64,000 bases of DNA from Pyropia yezoensis (GCA_009829735.1 CM020618.1:9143119-9207118); one strand, 5' to 3'; counted from the first letter of the stretch, positions 8,641-21,200 are shown. Translations and numbers: made by a program. The notes: generated by a model from the sequence alone, not told the origin.

Positions 8641-11120
8641 CTGACACTTCGGGCCAGATTTGGGGTGTTGTCCCCATCTCATTACGAGTACAGGGGGGGC
8701 ATGGAGAATGGTGTTCGGAAACAACGTACGGTGCACCGACTCTGTCTTTTGTAGTGTTCAAATGATTTTGTTGACCAGCGTGTTGTTCTCTGGGAGATAT
8801 CGTGTGCATGACCAAGAGGCGGAGTGCTACCGAACTCGCACACGGGAGTCATACAATCTTCCTTCATCCTCCTAGTCAGCTGCAAGACTCCTCCAGCACG
8901 GATATCACGCTTGGTAACGACATGTTGAAAACGACCCATGGAGGACAAGCAACGAAGCACGGTACCGCACGTATTTTCTCCATAGACAGGATTCCGGCCC
9001 TCATGGCCCTGTTTCAGCACGTGCACATGGCAGAAGAGGCCTCTCATGCACACTGGGGGACCCTGCAGCACCACTGCGTAGTATGTGTGCAGAAAAAGCG
9101 ATCCTGTCTTACCCTTACGAAGTCCCAGGGGTGACGGAAAAGTGTTGTTCAGAGGCCCCAAGTTGGGTCGCTTCCATATTTCTGTCCCCCCCCTGTACCT
9201 TCCTTTTCGGTAAGCCGATCGTTGATTATGTGTTATGCTACACATACGTACTAGGCGGAGAAAACAATACATAATTTCAGATCCACACAATTTGCCTGCG
9301 GCCTCGCCAGGCTGCGGTTCCTTCACGAACGCTCACGAAGCTGTGGCTTCCCTGGTTGGTCGGGCAGTATGAGAGGCCTTCCAAGACACGGTTGCGAGTT
9401 TGTGGCGCGAGTTTGTGGCGTCACCAACTCGGCGCCACACAGGATCTAGCAGTCCAAGACACCTTAGTTTATGGCGCGGTGGTTGTTAAGACTTCTTTCC
9501 ATTGACTATTACACATGCCCCCACTCCCCCACCAAAGAGCCCTGCCCACAGTGTCTCCAGGTCCACCCGCCCTCACCGTGACGCTCCCCATGCCACCCCC
9601 TCCCTACAACCCCTCCGACCACCACAGGGGCTCCCCCCCCATCCGCCGAGACACGCCCCCCCCCCACCGCATCCCAGCGCGCGCCCCCCCCCCCGACCGC
9701 TGGAGAATCTGTCCTGCAACCCGCCCAGATGCCCCCCCCCCCAGTCCGTTCAGATCCTCGCCCGGCGACCCCCAGGCAACCCGAGCACCTCTCCCCCTCC
9801 ACCGCAGGAACCCCATTCTACGGTACTGCTTCGCGCAAAAGACAACCTCCCCTGGCGTAGTGGACGGAGACCGAGGGACACAGCGGACGGTGGGACAGGG
9901 CTAAAGGTCAGCGGTGGGAAAAGACTAGGGGAGCCCGACGGTTCAAAATCTCGCGCCAGACGGCGACCGTGGCGGCGGCAGGTGACGATCCAGGTCCGTC
10001 AGTAACAATTCGTTCCAACGGGAGATCCTTTAACGCAGAAACTCTACGGTGTGGAGCACACTTGAGGGGAGGACGGCGCAGCGGGGCTTTAACCGTGTAC
10101 CTTTCAGACGGCCGATTTCATGTGCAACGGCGTGCGCGACCCGTTGCACGTGCACTGCACCGTGGCGACAAGGGCCCTGGAACGCCCTTTTACTCGTTCA
10201 TGCACTGCACGTTTGCCCCGCTACGGACCCCCCAAGAAGCAGAAGCCCCGGCAAGATCCCATTTCATGTTAGGAGCATGAGAATAACCTTGTCGAGGTGT
10301 GTGTGAAGAGTTTTTTTCTCGCCGGCGCATCCCGAGCCAATTATTGACTTTTGTCATCTGGACAACGTCATTAAAAACGTGCGATTGTGCGCGCACTGTT
10401 GCGCGATTCGTGGCCATCTGTTTCATAGAAACGGAAAACGTGTTAGCAATATACACCCCCCGGCACCAGATTGCATGCCATCTTGCATGACCATGCATCG
10501 CATATGCTTGCAGACCTGTGCAACAGCATTTGTTCTGTAGCACGACGTGATTCTTGAGGGCAACCCGCGCGCCCGATCGGTAGTGCGTACTCAGTAGCTT
10601 GCCTCTACACGCTTCTCCAGGTGAGTGACTCTCTTTTTTTCCACGAGTTGAGTGATCTACGCTACACTGTCAGAGCACGAACGTGCACGCAGCATGCAGG
10701 CTTCACGCAGCATCCACCGTGTCGGCGCTGCATTTTTCGTAGCAGCTTGCCGCGAATCGTGCACGCCAAGAGGTTAAACTTGCCCCCAATGTACGAATTC
10801 GGGCCCCGGGCACGCCCGTGCGCGGCCGTGCCAGCACGTGCTAACATGTTCAAACACGAAAAATCAGCTCGCGCAAGGGACACGGCTTAAGCCCCGCTGC
10901 GCGGTTGCTACATGCCTCCGCATCACACACGACACATGGCTCGGCCCCTTTTTCTTAAAGACGGCCCCCCAGTTTACATCACTGGTTGTGACGCAGGGGC
11001 AAGGCACGTGGCAAGCAGCAGCCAACCAAATCATGCCACGAGATGCCACGAGCACATGCCACAAACTCGCCACACGTCTTGGAACGCCTCTTAGACCGGC
11101 CGTGATTGAGCGGGTGGGTC
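8641..11120. other. Gene-poor stretch, low-complexity C tracts
   Basis: No gene I can support. 9495-9830 is dominated by C homopolymers. A plus-strand frame at 9969-10280 (103 aa, MAAAGDDPGPSVTIRSNGRS at its start) is the least noise-like, but it matches nothing I know. A consensus-type splice donor, CAG/GTGAGT, sits at 10618-10626 just after a pyrimidine-rich stretch, with no exon I can attach to it. Confidence 0.35.
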
Positions 11121-11240
11121 TATTGAAGCCGGCTTCATTTCATTGATACGGCTGCAGTGATGCTCCATTGAAGCTGGCTTCATCGACGCGTTTTGGAAGC
11201 CGGCTTTATTCCATTGATCCGGCTTCATTGATGCTTCAGT
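11121..11240. repeat. Cluster of GAAGCCGGCTTC-type repeats
   Basis: Variants of ATTGAAGCCGGCTTCATT recur about five times in 120 bp, several of them palindromic around GCCGGC. Two more copies sit at 11767-11793, after a 530-bp gap, so the pair of clusters may bracket a small unit. I see no gene between them. Confidence 0.6.
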
Positions 11241-11766
11241 AGAGACCTTCAGCAGGAGCAGATCCCGTTAAGAATGCGGTACATCCCTGACACGAATGCC
11301 ACGTATGGCCGTCATACCGAGATCTGGTAAAGGGCAGTCCCTTATATCGCCGACCATAGCTGAGTGGACTCCGGCTGGGAAAATGCGACACGTTGTGTGG
11401 CCGGTCGCAGTTGACCTTGCTTCCATCCAGGAATGACGGCTCGAGGCACGAGTGCCTGCCACACCGCTCGCCTACCAGCAAGCGCTGACCGGCTCTGCGA
11501 CCTGCAGCTGGCGTCACCGCCCACCGTCCCCATACCCCCCCCGGCTGCCCCGGTGCGCCTGCACCCATCAGCGGCAAAGAACGCCGACACCCCACCACGC
11601 GTCCATTAATTACTGTGGACTGCGGGTCGACCATTCCGTAGCGAGGTTTGTTACCTGCTGAAGGCCCCTGCTCTAAAGGCTCGGGAAGGGAATCCTGATG
11701 CCACGTTTCCAAGAAAATACCGAGATCTGGAACGAGATCTGTACCTTCTGAAAGTATGTACTCAAC

Positions 11767-11793
11767 CCGGCTTCATTGATCCGGCTTCATTAG
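11767..11793. repeat. Second cluster of CCGGCTTCATTGAT repeats
   Basis: Two back-to-back copies of the CCGGCTTCATT(GAT) motif found at 11121-11240. Confidence 0.6.
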
Positions 11794-12049
11794 AGAGCTT
11801 CGGCATGTCAAACGTGGGTGGACGGCGTGGGTCGCGGACACGTTTCTGCCGCGTAAGGCCTTCGACCCACATCAGAAGACCCATAAATGGCTATCCACCC
11901 CTCCGTACCCACGTCAGATACCGGTCGGAGAGGGCTTCCCGCGTGCGCTTCGTGTCAGAATATGACACAGTTGTTTTAAGGGAGCGAGCGGACACGCTGA
12001 TACTTGCGAGCCCACAGCAGCATGCGAGCGGCCCTTGTGCCGCCTGCCA

Positions 12050-12245
12050 ACACACGGCGTGTGGGCCGGCCTGCAGAAGCACAGCGGGCTGCTGCCGACG
12101 CACGGCGGTCTGCCTGCCGACGCACGGTGTTCTGGATGCCGACGCACGGCGGTCTGCCTGCGGACGCACGGCATGTTTGTAGGCCTGCACGCCAACGCGC
12201 GGGAATACCCGTTGCTTGCCGACACGCGGCGTGCCCGGCTGCAGC
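12050..12245. repeat. Degenerate ~22-bp minisatellite
   Basis: A GCCGACGCACGGCGGTCTGC-type unit recurs at least five times, most regularly at 12094-12175, with decaying copies on both sides. Frames on both strands run through it as Arg/Pro/Ala-rich noise. Confidence 0.65.
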
Positions 12246-12497
12246 CGACACACTGTGTGTATGTTATGAGCTGAGTGCGGTCCACCGCTTTTCCGCCCTC
12301 TGTGCCCCTGCCGCCGGGGTTTTCTCTCTGCTATTGATCCTAGGTCACGCCCGCCCTCGCGTCTACTAATTTCACTCCCCCTGTGCCTCCCCCTGCTTTC
12401 CCCCGACCTCCTGCGTTCCCACCCCCGCCTCCCCGTCCTTCTCCCACCTGCCGACTCGGGATTCGCATTTCCAGCGCCTCCTGCTACAGCAGCGGCC

Positions 12498-12974
12498 ATG
12501 CTCACGCCGGCGCAGGGTGGGGTCTCGCCATCTGGGGCGAATGGCGCATCCCATGAATCTTGCGGTGCGCCCCTTCCTGTCTCCCCCGGCCTGGGATCGG
12601 GCACTGGCGCACCCTCTCTCGACGGGCCTTCGGCTGAGCTGGTATGCAGCCACCACATGAAGCACAGCCACGCAGCACCCAAGGAGCGCCTCACTCGCTC
12701 CACGGGAACAGCCGCGAGTATCCACTTCGGACAGCCCGAGGAGCACCCGGCAGCCACCAAAGAGATCGCCGGACCCGTGCCGCACGAACACCTACGGGTC
12801 ACGCGGGGCGTGCAAGAGCGGAACCACACGGACGATCCCAAGCAGTCCCTCGCACGGCGCTTCCCGCTGACCTTCAAGCTTCCTCTGCATGCCCAGGTGC
12901 ACGGGAACTGCGCCCTGTGTCCCTCTGTCAGTCGCATTCACCCACTACCAGGGGTTAAAACAGGGACCCAATGA
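12498..12974 (+). pseudogene. Open frame with a piggyBac-tail-like Cys motif (tentative)
   Basis: A 158-codon frame. The last 45 codons carry RRFPLTFKLPLHAQVHGNCA followed by LC and, 16 residues later, KTGTQ and a stop. A basic segment, then CxxC, then a Lys-Thr stretch resembles the start of the C-terminal Cys-rich domain of piggyBac-type transposases. The second Cys pair that family would need is absent from this frame. The N-terminal two thirds is low-complexity and unlike a transposase core. If the resemblance is real this is a decayed fragment; it could equally be chance. Confidence 0.25.
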
Positions 12975-14591
12975 GTGTGAACTTCCCAGTCAGGGCGCGT
13001 CTTGACCACACAGCGTTTTGCGACCGCGTCGGGGAAACTTAGATTGACCAGTTTGGAAGAGTTCTAAGAAAATATCTTGGACATTCTTTTGGCCGATCCC
13101 AGGATCGTCTCAGGAACTTTCCAAAAAGTCATGGTGACAGATGTTGCAAACCGATCTTGTCAACGCTCGCTACTGCTTTCCGATATAATGCAAAAAGGTA
13201 CTTCCTGGAGCGCTGAGGACTCTTTCAAAATTTCAGGCGTCGCAAGAGATATTGTAAGAAACGCTGCTGGACCTCGCGAACGTTCAGGAACGATTTCTGA
13301 GAAGCTTCAGAGTTCGGCCCTCGATAGGCATCTCGGATATTGCTGCGGATCCGATGACGATGCCGACACCGTCAGTCTCTGCTACAGTCAGGACGATCTC
13401 AGGAACAGTTTGAGTCGCGACATGTCCAGTTGACAAAATAAAGCACCCTTCAGTGGTTGAGCAAGCGCTTCACTTGTCTTCTTGACCCAGATCTTATCGC
13501 CATCTCCGGCGAGTGTGCAATGCGGCCCCGCCTCGGTGGCCACTGGGCTGCACACCTCGCCGACCTTCCCCAACACCGGCACGCCGGCACTCCCAACAGC
13601 AGTGCACTGTATATCGCCAAAAGGTGTGCACTTGATTGTGGCGAGCGGCGTCCGCGGCCCCTCCACCCCGTTGATAGGGGGGCGGGCGGGAGGGGCCTTG
13701 AGCGCGCGTCCCTCTCGTGCTACCCGCCCCCCCGCGTCCACGGAGTGTTCGGCAGCCGGCTACCTGTGACCACGCGGCTCCTATCCTCCGGTCCCACGCC
13801 CAGTAAGACGCTCCTGAAGCGGGCACTAGGATTCTCGGCCGTTCATTGGCCAGAGTGGTAGCTGTCAATAAGGTGTGACTGGCTTGTGTGCGAGTGAACG
13901 TGAAATTGATCTTTTGACCGACGTGTCACAGCTCCTGTGAGTTGCCACACGCATGGTCGCTCTGTCGCACCTGACGAGGCCTTTCTCTCCACGTGTGTTG
14001 CGAAAGCACACGAAGAAAGTGCGACGGTTGGCAAAATAGGATACTATTCTCTTAGCGACGTCGGGGACCTGGCACGCCGCTGCACCTCGGAATACCCGGC
14101 GCTCTTCTCCCACTACGCATGTCCGCAGTCCTTCGGCTACAGCGCCGTACCTTCTCGGCGCTGCACGTATCTATTCAATGGGCCGAGGCAGACTGCCGCG
14201 CGCGTATTGCTCCATCTGCAGAACCACACCTACTGGGTACCGTGCCTGACCGTGCCGGGTAGGTCTTGTCAGGAGAAGATGCCTTTCGGCGCGCAGGCGT
14301 CAAAGTGACACCACACGTGCATGTCAAAAAAGGGCAGAGTAACGGTGGAGTGGCGATCTCTTTGTGCCACGGAACACAGGCACTACGCCGAAGCTCTTGC
14401 TCTCTCTCAAAGCGAACGTTTTATATGTACATAGCTGTCACAGTGAAAGCGCCTACTTTATGGCAAGTGAGTTAAACCTTCCAGCTTTCTCATCATGGGA
14501 TTATGGACTTTCATGTGCAAGCACACAGACCCTGTATGGACCGTGACAGCTCCCTGTCCCGCTGCATTGGTGCAACAAACGAGCGACATCT
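12975..14591. other. Unassigned stretch between the Cys-motif frame and the transposase-like pseudogene
   Basis: Holds several mid-sized frames I cannot assign. 13077-13433 (+) is 118 aa starting MDILLADPRIVSGTFQKVMV. 13388-13741 (-) is 117 aa, with a central TPLATIKCTPFGDIQCTAVG that looks more protein-like than its surroundings. 13937-14308 (+) is 123 aa. None has a motif I recognise, and the first two overlap. Confidence 0.3.
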
Positions 14592-15215
14592 TCAGTTCGT
14601 CCACTCCTGAAGCAGGGCTTCCAGACATGTGGCCTCAGCTATATGCAGCCGCTCCTCATTATATGCGGCCGTATCCATGCCTGCGGCAGACGTGGCGGCA
14701 GCCGGTCCAGTCGCCTATGCAGGCCAATCCCGGTCAGCTGAGATTTTCGTGACCGCAGCCAGATGCGCACTAACTGACCACTTGGCGGTGTTTGCGATCG
14801 CGGACGCCATGCAAACCGCCGACGGACGGGCCTCAAGACCGGCAGCCTCCCGGTCCCGCGCAGTGCGCAGGTCTCCAGGGCGCTTCGCACATCGAGCATT
14901 TGACGCCGCTGAGGCCCGACGCTTCCCGCGGTTGAAGGCGGCGCCGCCCGTGCCCCTGCTGACAGCCGACCGCTGCACCAGGCGCACAATGCTTTCCAAG
15001 AACGATCCAGCTGCGTAGGCGATAGCAAACTGTTTCAAATACCCGTGCCAAGCCTCCAGCCCTTGTTCGGCAAATAGGCCCAGTGACCCGAAGCGGTCCA
15101 GCCAATCAGCCGCATCGCACGCGAGGATGTGCAATTTAGGACTGACGCTTGTCGACTCGAATGCAGCCCGCACGAGGTCGACGATTTCAGCTGCTTGACG
15201 ACGGAATGCGGCGCG
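14592..15215 (-). pseudogene. Transposase-like pseudogene, 3' part, split by E1
   Basis: Minus-strand frame continuing from the E1 insertion site. It contains the segment PKLHILACDAADWLDRFGSL, then GLFAEQGLEAWHGYLKQ. The order lysine-histidine, a GSLGL turn, then EQGLEAWH recalls, from memory, a family of uncharacterised transposase-like proteins of animals and protists with a conserved EQG-E-H signature; this is not checked. One TAG interrupts the frame near 14715, after which it stays open to a TGA at 14592-14594 (ending ALLQEWTN). Its upstream part lies on the far side of E1, starting at 24871: the bases on both sides of the element and its GCGCG duplication continue each other in the same frame. 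This shows that E1 landed inside a coding region. In E1 the first residues of this frame appear fused to an LTR-derived start, which is an accident of the insertion. Confidence 0.5.
15211..15215. repeat. Target-site duplication of E1, left copy (GCGCG)
   Basis: GCGCG directly abuts the left LTR of E1 and is repeated directly after the right LTR at 24871-24875. Five base pairs is the usual size for Ty3/gypsy integrases. Confidence 0.9.
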
Positions 15216-15786
15216 TGTGGTATAAAACTCGATCCTCTCAGACACGTGTCAATATCCCTCGGGGGAAAGGGACAGGTAACACAGAAAGGGGAACTACGAG
15301 AATGGTATGCCTGTTGCCTCACGTGCCTGCTCGCAGAGCAAACAGATACGCACGGTAGTGCACACGGGGAAGAGGAAAGCAAACGCGCAGTTGTCTTTTT
15401 CCTGAGGGCGCGGGCCAAGGGCGCCTCGCTGTCCCTCTTAACGTGCATCTGGGGGAGCCTCGGCACGTTGGCCAGGTAGCCCCCCCATAACCCCGAGTGG
15501 CCCCGACCCGAGTCTAACCTCGTCAGGTCGGGGGCCACTATCACTACTAATTCTATTCCCACTCACTAATCTCACACTCAATTTCTCTCAAATCAAGTCC
15601 CTCACAAGTATGCAAAAACCCATCAGAAATCCCTCTCTCACGTGTGGATAGCGTAGTCCACCGCATCCCAGTGCCGGGCACGGGCCACGACCGCCAACCA
15701 TCACCACACGGCGGGCGTGTTCTGGCACCTGGTGCCCTCTGGTTGTAGTCCCGGGTCGGCGCCAAGTCAGGGCCAGGGATGCTACA
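15216..15786 (-). repeat. E1 left LTR (3' LTR in element orientation)
   Basis: 571 bp, nearly identical to the other twelve LTR copies in the window. On the plus strand it starts TGTGGTATAAAACTCGATCC and ends GGCCAGGGATGCTACA. It contains a central GC-rich inverted repeat and an E-box-like palindrome GACACGTGTC near the left end. Confidence 0.95.
15221..15227 (+). promoter_or_regulatory. TATAAAA at the LTR edge, facing the antisense frame
   Basis: TATAAAA lies five bases inside the left end of the LTR and points along the plus strand, toward the antisense frame that starts 750 bp away. The same motif is present in every LTR copy of the array and in E2 (50278-50284). It could be a TATA box for plus-strand transcription. 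In element orientation it sits at the very end of the LTR, where a promoter for gag-pol would not be expected. Confidence 0.4.
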
Positions 15787-15801
15787 TAGCTCCCTCCCTA
15801 G
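15787..15801 (-). other. E1 polypurine tract
   Basis: Read on the minus strand, CTAGGGAGGGAGCTA ends directly at the 3' LTR. The purine run AGGGAGGGAG is in the place expected for the plus-strand primer of an LTR element. It is identical in E2 (50845-50859). Confidence 0.75.
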
Positions 15802-15974
15802 TCCGGCACGTCCTCGGGCCGAACCAGGTGCCACCGTGCACAGCCTCGAGCACGTCCACACCGGTGCCGAGGTCGAGCGTCTTCACCCCGGTCACGATCA
15901 CCTGCTCCGATTCTGTCCGCCCCCCCCCTTTCTCGTTCACCTTGGCCCTCTCGTTCCCCCGGAGTCTGGACGTC

Positions 15975-18092
15975 ATGTCCAGTTCCGAGATCCAAGCTGG
16001 GCCCGTGGTTCCGGCGGCGAGTGTTCCGGAGGAGAACTCGGGTAGTCGCGCCCCTCTCCTGCCTCCGGTTCCTCGGGTGTCGGTGTCGGCGCCGGTTGCC
16101 ACGGCGGGGACGGATCGGGTTCCCCCGGCTTCTGCGTTGCACCCGGTCGAGACCCCCCCGGTGGGTCTCCCGGAGATGCTTCTTGGGCAGGATCCTCTGG
16201 CGGGCCGGCGCTACTCCATGGTGGTCGGCAACGCCAGCGCGGCCCAGTGCCAACAGGATTGCTTGGACATCTGGCGCATGGAACTCCAGCGCGGGGTCTT
16301 GACCGAGATGGACAAGACTCGTCTTCATACGGCGGACCAGATGCGCCTGGCACAAGACCGCTCCCAGAGCTTCTCGAGTTCCTCTTGGGTTGCTCGCCTG
16401 GAGGATCTTCCCTTCGCGCTGGTGCTGGATCTACCCTTGACCGAGCTTCGCGTGTCCGCATCCGTTCTCCGGTGGCCAGAGGAGGAAGGGTACGTCCACC
16501 GGGCGCTCAAGGTCTGGGACGAGGCGCTCAAGGGGTCGGGGAGCCTGAACTGCGATCCCCGTCCGAGCATGGTCGCCCTGGAGCCGCCTTTCCTGACCCG
16601 GAAATACTCCAAGTTGTCGCCGGCACGGGAGCAAGGCGAGCGACGCGGCCGTCAGCGTGACTTCCTCGTGAGGTGCAACCATCAGGAGTTCTGGAAGCTG
16701 GACAAGGCTGACCGGGCGGCGTACTACCCCAAGGTCATCCCGCAGCAGCAGGAAATCGAAATCCTGGTCGGGTTTGCTCCATCCAGCATCCCCTTCACCT
16801 GGTACGTCTTGGACGCCTTGACTCAGGCGTCGATCAAGGGCTTCTTCCACTCGATCCCGTACATGATGTACACCTCCGAGATGACGGTCTTGGCGGCCAA
16901 CCACTGGCTCCACGAGGTCTTGGTGTCCAACCGTCTTTGGTTTCTCCCCGACCTCCTGATGGTCTGGATCGTCGACAAGTTGACCGTCGACTTCCTGTGC
17001 AGCCAGGACGACGAGTACAAGGAGCTCTTCCAGGCGATGATTGACTTCCAGCGTCGGCTGCCGGTGCATGACCGGAGCTTCTTGAACGCGATCGCCGACC
17101 AGAAAAGCCCGCGTCGGGATGGCTCCGGTTGGGTGCAGGTGGTCTACTAGTCTTCTCCGGCCAAGGTGCAGCTAGCGACACCGCTTCCGGCGTGGCCGCA
17201 GCTAGGCAGCTTTCCTGCTCCGGTCGCCCTCGATCTTCTGCCAACTGGGCCGCCGGTGCAAGAGTCGGGATGGGCCGCGGCGGTCGGTCGGGCGTCTGCG
17301 GCGGTTCCGCTTGCTCCTTTTGCACCTGTCGTCCCGGTGGCTTCGCCTGGACCGTCGCCGGCGCGTTTGCGTTCCGCTCCGTCTGTGCCGGTGCTTCAAG
17401 CGCCTCCGGCACCGCGCTTGTCTGCAGCGAGTCTGGGGGTGGCCGTGCGGTCGCCGACTACTCCGGCCGTTCTATCTCGGGCGCCTTCTTCAAACGTCGG
17501 CGGCCCTGTGCCTCCGCTGGAGTTGGGGACTCCGGTCTCTGGGGCTGTTGTGGACCGTCCGGTAGTGGCATCCTCGGGGCGGTTCGAGATCCCGGCGCCG
17601 ACTCTGCGCCTTACCCCCTTCCGGTTGCCTGACTGGTACCTGAACCAAGGTGGCCCGACATGCGACCAGTACGACGTCGGTATGATTGAAGACCAGCTGG
17701 GTCGTCTTCCGGTGCAGGTTGAAGGCGTCGGGTCTTCCCTGGTGCTGTGTACTTACGCCAGCGTCTTGAACAACGTGGTTGACCGGGTGTTTGCTTGCGC
17801 GGACGGCGGCCAGATGTCGGACAGCCCGGTGGTTGGCGAACTTCTGGCGACTTTGACGCGGCATGGATTGGCCCAGCAGTGGTCAGAAACCTTCACTGGC
17901 TTCCAGGGGCGCCGACAGGCATATCTGGATGAGCAAGAGCGCCCGGCAACTACCGGTACTACTCCGATGGCGTCATACCTGGATGCGCCGCGCCCACCGC
18001 ACTACGTCATCCCGCCTTCCTCCGGTCCCCGTCGTGCCGCGGAGGCAGTGCTGGAGGACGCTCCCGCGGCACAGCGTCCGCGCCGGGAGTAG
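15975..18092 (+). pseudogene. E1 antisense frame (aORF), one break
   Basis: Plus-strand frame lying between the polypurine tract and the 3' end of pol, opposite in strand to gag-pol. The frame is open upstream into the LTR; I chose the ATG at 15975 (MSSSEIQAGPVVPAA) because it is the first one outside the LTR and is kept in E2. It is the same size and layout as the E2 copy (51033-53150), and the two are clearly homologous over their whole length, but this copy has about one break. It ends 145 bp before the end of the convergent pol frame. I recognise no domain. Antisense extra frames downstream of pol are known in a few plant Ty3/gypsy lineages such as Grande and Retand; any relationship to those is unproven. 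Confidence 0.7.
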
Positions 18093-18237
18093 TACTTGGA
18101 GGCAAGGAGGGTGAGGGTCTTGGGAGAAGGGAGGAGGGAAGAGGCGGTGAGAAGGGTTGCTCGAGCGGGTGCTTGTTTTTCTTGACTGTTAAATGCTTGC
18201 ATTGCGTGTTTTCCTTGATATACCCGTTCCCTTCTTC

Positions 18238-21200
18238 TCAATCCTCTTGTTCCGCATCCGTTGCGGGTGAGCTCGGCTCGTCCTGAGGGTCTTGATCAGT
18301 CCCGTCCTCCTGGTCCTCCTCCGAGTCCGACTCCAGGATCTTGCCGGCTCTGGCCACCGGAGTGCCCTCAATCCCGTTCCGTCGCGTGTAGGCGCAGACG
18401 TCCGCGATGGGTAGCCGGTTTGAGGGTTCCCAGGTATCATCTGCCGGGTTAAAACCGAACCAGCGTACTCGCAGGTACAAGCGCCCGTCTCTCCAGGCAT
18501 GGTCGACAAACTTGACGTAGACATATTCCCGGCCTTCTTGTTGGGATAGCCAGGGTACTGCGGCCGGCTTGCGCCGGGTCAAATCCCGTTTGCTTGGCGG
18601 TGGAGCTCGGGTGACATGGTCGCTGCTCACCCGGTACGGGGAGCCATCCACGTCTAGAAGGAAGGTCCAGCCATCCGTATTCAGGATCTCATAAGGACCA
18701 TCCGTCTTAGAGTCCAGGTTCCCCCGGGTCTTGCTATGGTTGTCCACAAAAACCCAGTCGCCACCACCCAGTTCCTTGTTCTTTTCCCGGACTCCCTTGT
18801 CATAGTCCCGCTTGTATCGCTCCTGGGTCTTTGAGATTGACTCCTTGACTCTGGGGAGCAGGAGCTTCAGTTGTTCCAGGAACTCATCCTTGGCCTTGGG
18901 ACCTGACTTCAATGCAGGCTGGAGACCATCTGGTATTCTTTCCAGGGAGAAGTTGGTCAGCCGCCTTGGGGTGACAAAGTCGAGTGGAGCGACCCCCGTT
19001 GTCCGGTGAACTCGGGAGTTGTAGGCTAGAGTGAGGACAGCCAGGAGCTCATCCCAGTCTTCTTGGTGCTCCTCCACGTATTGCCGTAGCATATCCACTA
19101 GGGTCCGGTTGAATCGTTCCACCTGGCCGTTCGTTTGCGGGTGGTACGTCGTGGTGAACAAGTTCTTGATGCCCATCAGGTCACAGACTCCTTGGAAGAA
19201 CAGGGATGCAAACTGGGGACCGTTGTCGGTTAAGACGGAGTCTGGAGGGCCGTAGGCAGCTATCTAGTACTCGCAGAAGGCTGACGTGACATCCAGAGCC
19301 GTAATGGTCCTCAGCGGGATTGCTCGAGTGAACTTGGAGAACCGGGCACAAATGATGAGCAGGTATATGTTGCCACTGGATGTTTCACGTAGGGGCCCCA
19401 GGATGTCCATGCTTAAGCTTGCAAAGGGCTCCGCCGCAGGGAATAGGCGTAGCTTAGAAGTCTTCTTCCTCTGGGACAACCGGTTCCTTGCACAAGAAAC
19501 ACAAGCCTCCAGGTGCTTATGGACGTCGCTGGCCATGGGTTCCCAGAAGTAATGTCGTCGCATTGAAGCATACATCCGATTGATGCCAGGATGTCCAGCC
19601 TGGGGAGACGAGTGTTCCAGGCGTAGGATGTCAGCTCGCAGACTTCGGGGTACGTAGACTTGAGTTGCCCCATCGAAGGGTGACACCCGTACCAGGAGTC
19701 CATCTGTAGACTCGGAGAAACGACTGTTCCGGTTCAGGTCCATTTGGTGGCGAAGCTCCAAGCATTGAGGATCCGTCAGTTGTGCCTCCAGCATCCGGTG
19801 AATGGTCACCGGTTGATGAGCTTCAGGTGTCTCATACAGGGGAGCATGCCAGCCACATCCAACATTCGGGAGGATGAAGCAAGGTATTTCCTCCGGAATA
19901 GGACCGGTGTCGGCTGCAGGAGTCTCCAGCCGGGACATGGTGTCGGCGCAGTGGTGCTCCCTCCCTGCTCTGGTGCACACCTTGTACTTGAGCTCCGAAA
20001 GGCGTAAGCGCCACCGGGCGACCCTTCCTTGGCTGCTGTCAATACATAGCAGCCACCTTAGGCTGGCGTGGTCCGTCCGGATGAGGAACTCTTGTCCTTC
20101 AAGATATGGACGTAACAGGAAGCAATCCCACACGACCGCCAAGCACTCGCGCTCCGTCGTGGAATAATTCTTCTCGGCTGGAGTCAGGACGCGACTGTAC
20201 TAGCCTATCGGGAGGAAGTGCCCATCAGGCTGCTCCTGGAGTAGTGAGCACCCCACCTGGACGCCACAGGCATCAGTCTCCAGAACAAACTGGCCCTCCC
20301 GCTTGGGTAACGCCAGTACTGGAGTGGTGGTCAGGCGCTTCTTGAGCTCTTCGAAGGCCGCGGTCTGCTTCTCGTCGAACACTGGGAGCTGTGCGGGAAG
20401 CTTCTTGCTGGTGAGCTTGGTCAATGGCCGGGCAATCAGAGCATAGTCCCGTACGAACCGGCGGTAGACGTTGCACATACCGAGGAAGCTCTTGAGTTCC
20501 GTCTGGGTTTTGGGTTGCCGTGCCTGTCGGAGGGCCTTGATGTTCTTCTCATTGACTCGGAGCTCCCCCGGACTCAGCACATGCCCCAGGTACTCCACCT
20601 CAGTCTCAAACAGGTGGCACTTCTCGGCCTTGAGGGTAACTCCAGCCTTGGACAGGAGGGCCAGGACCTCTTGAAAGTGCTCCAGGTGTTCCGCTCGGGT
20701 CTTGGAGAAAACGATAATGTCGTCCAGGTAGACCAAACATGTTCTCCACCTTAGCCCCGACAGGATGATGTCGGTGGCTCTTTGGAAGATGGCCGGAGCA
20801 TTGGTGAGACCAAAAGGAAGACGCTTGCACCGGAATAGTCCCAGGTGGCACGTGAAGGTGGTCTTGTCCTTGTCCTCGTCAGCCAGAGGGATCTGCCAGT
20901 AACCGGCATTACAATCCAGCGTCGAGAAGAGGGTGGCATCACCAAGAAAGTCAATGCAATCATCCATCCGGGGTATCGGGTATACATCCTTGACGGTCAT
21001 CTCGTTCAGGCGCCTGTAGTCAAGGCAGAAACGGAAGTGACCGCCAGGTTTCGGGACGAATATGACCGGGAGGGCCCACTCGCCATCAGACGGCTCGATA
21101 ACATCCATCTTGAGCATCTTGTTAACCTGCTTCTCAATCTCATCCCGGCGATGAGGTCCAGCCCGGTATGGTTGCAGGTGTACTGGCTTAGCTTCCGGCT

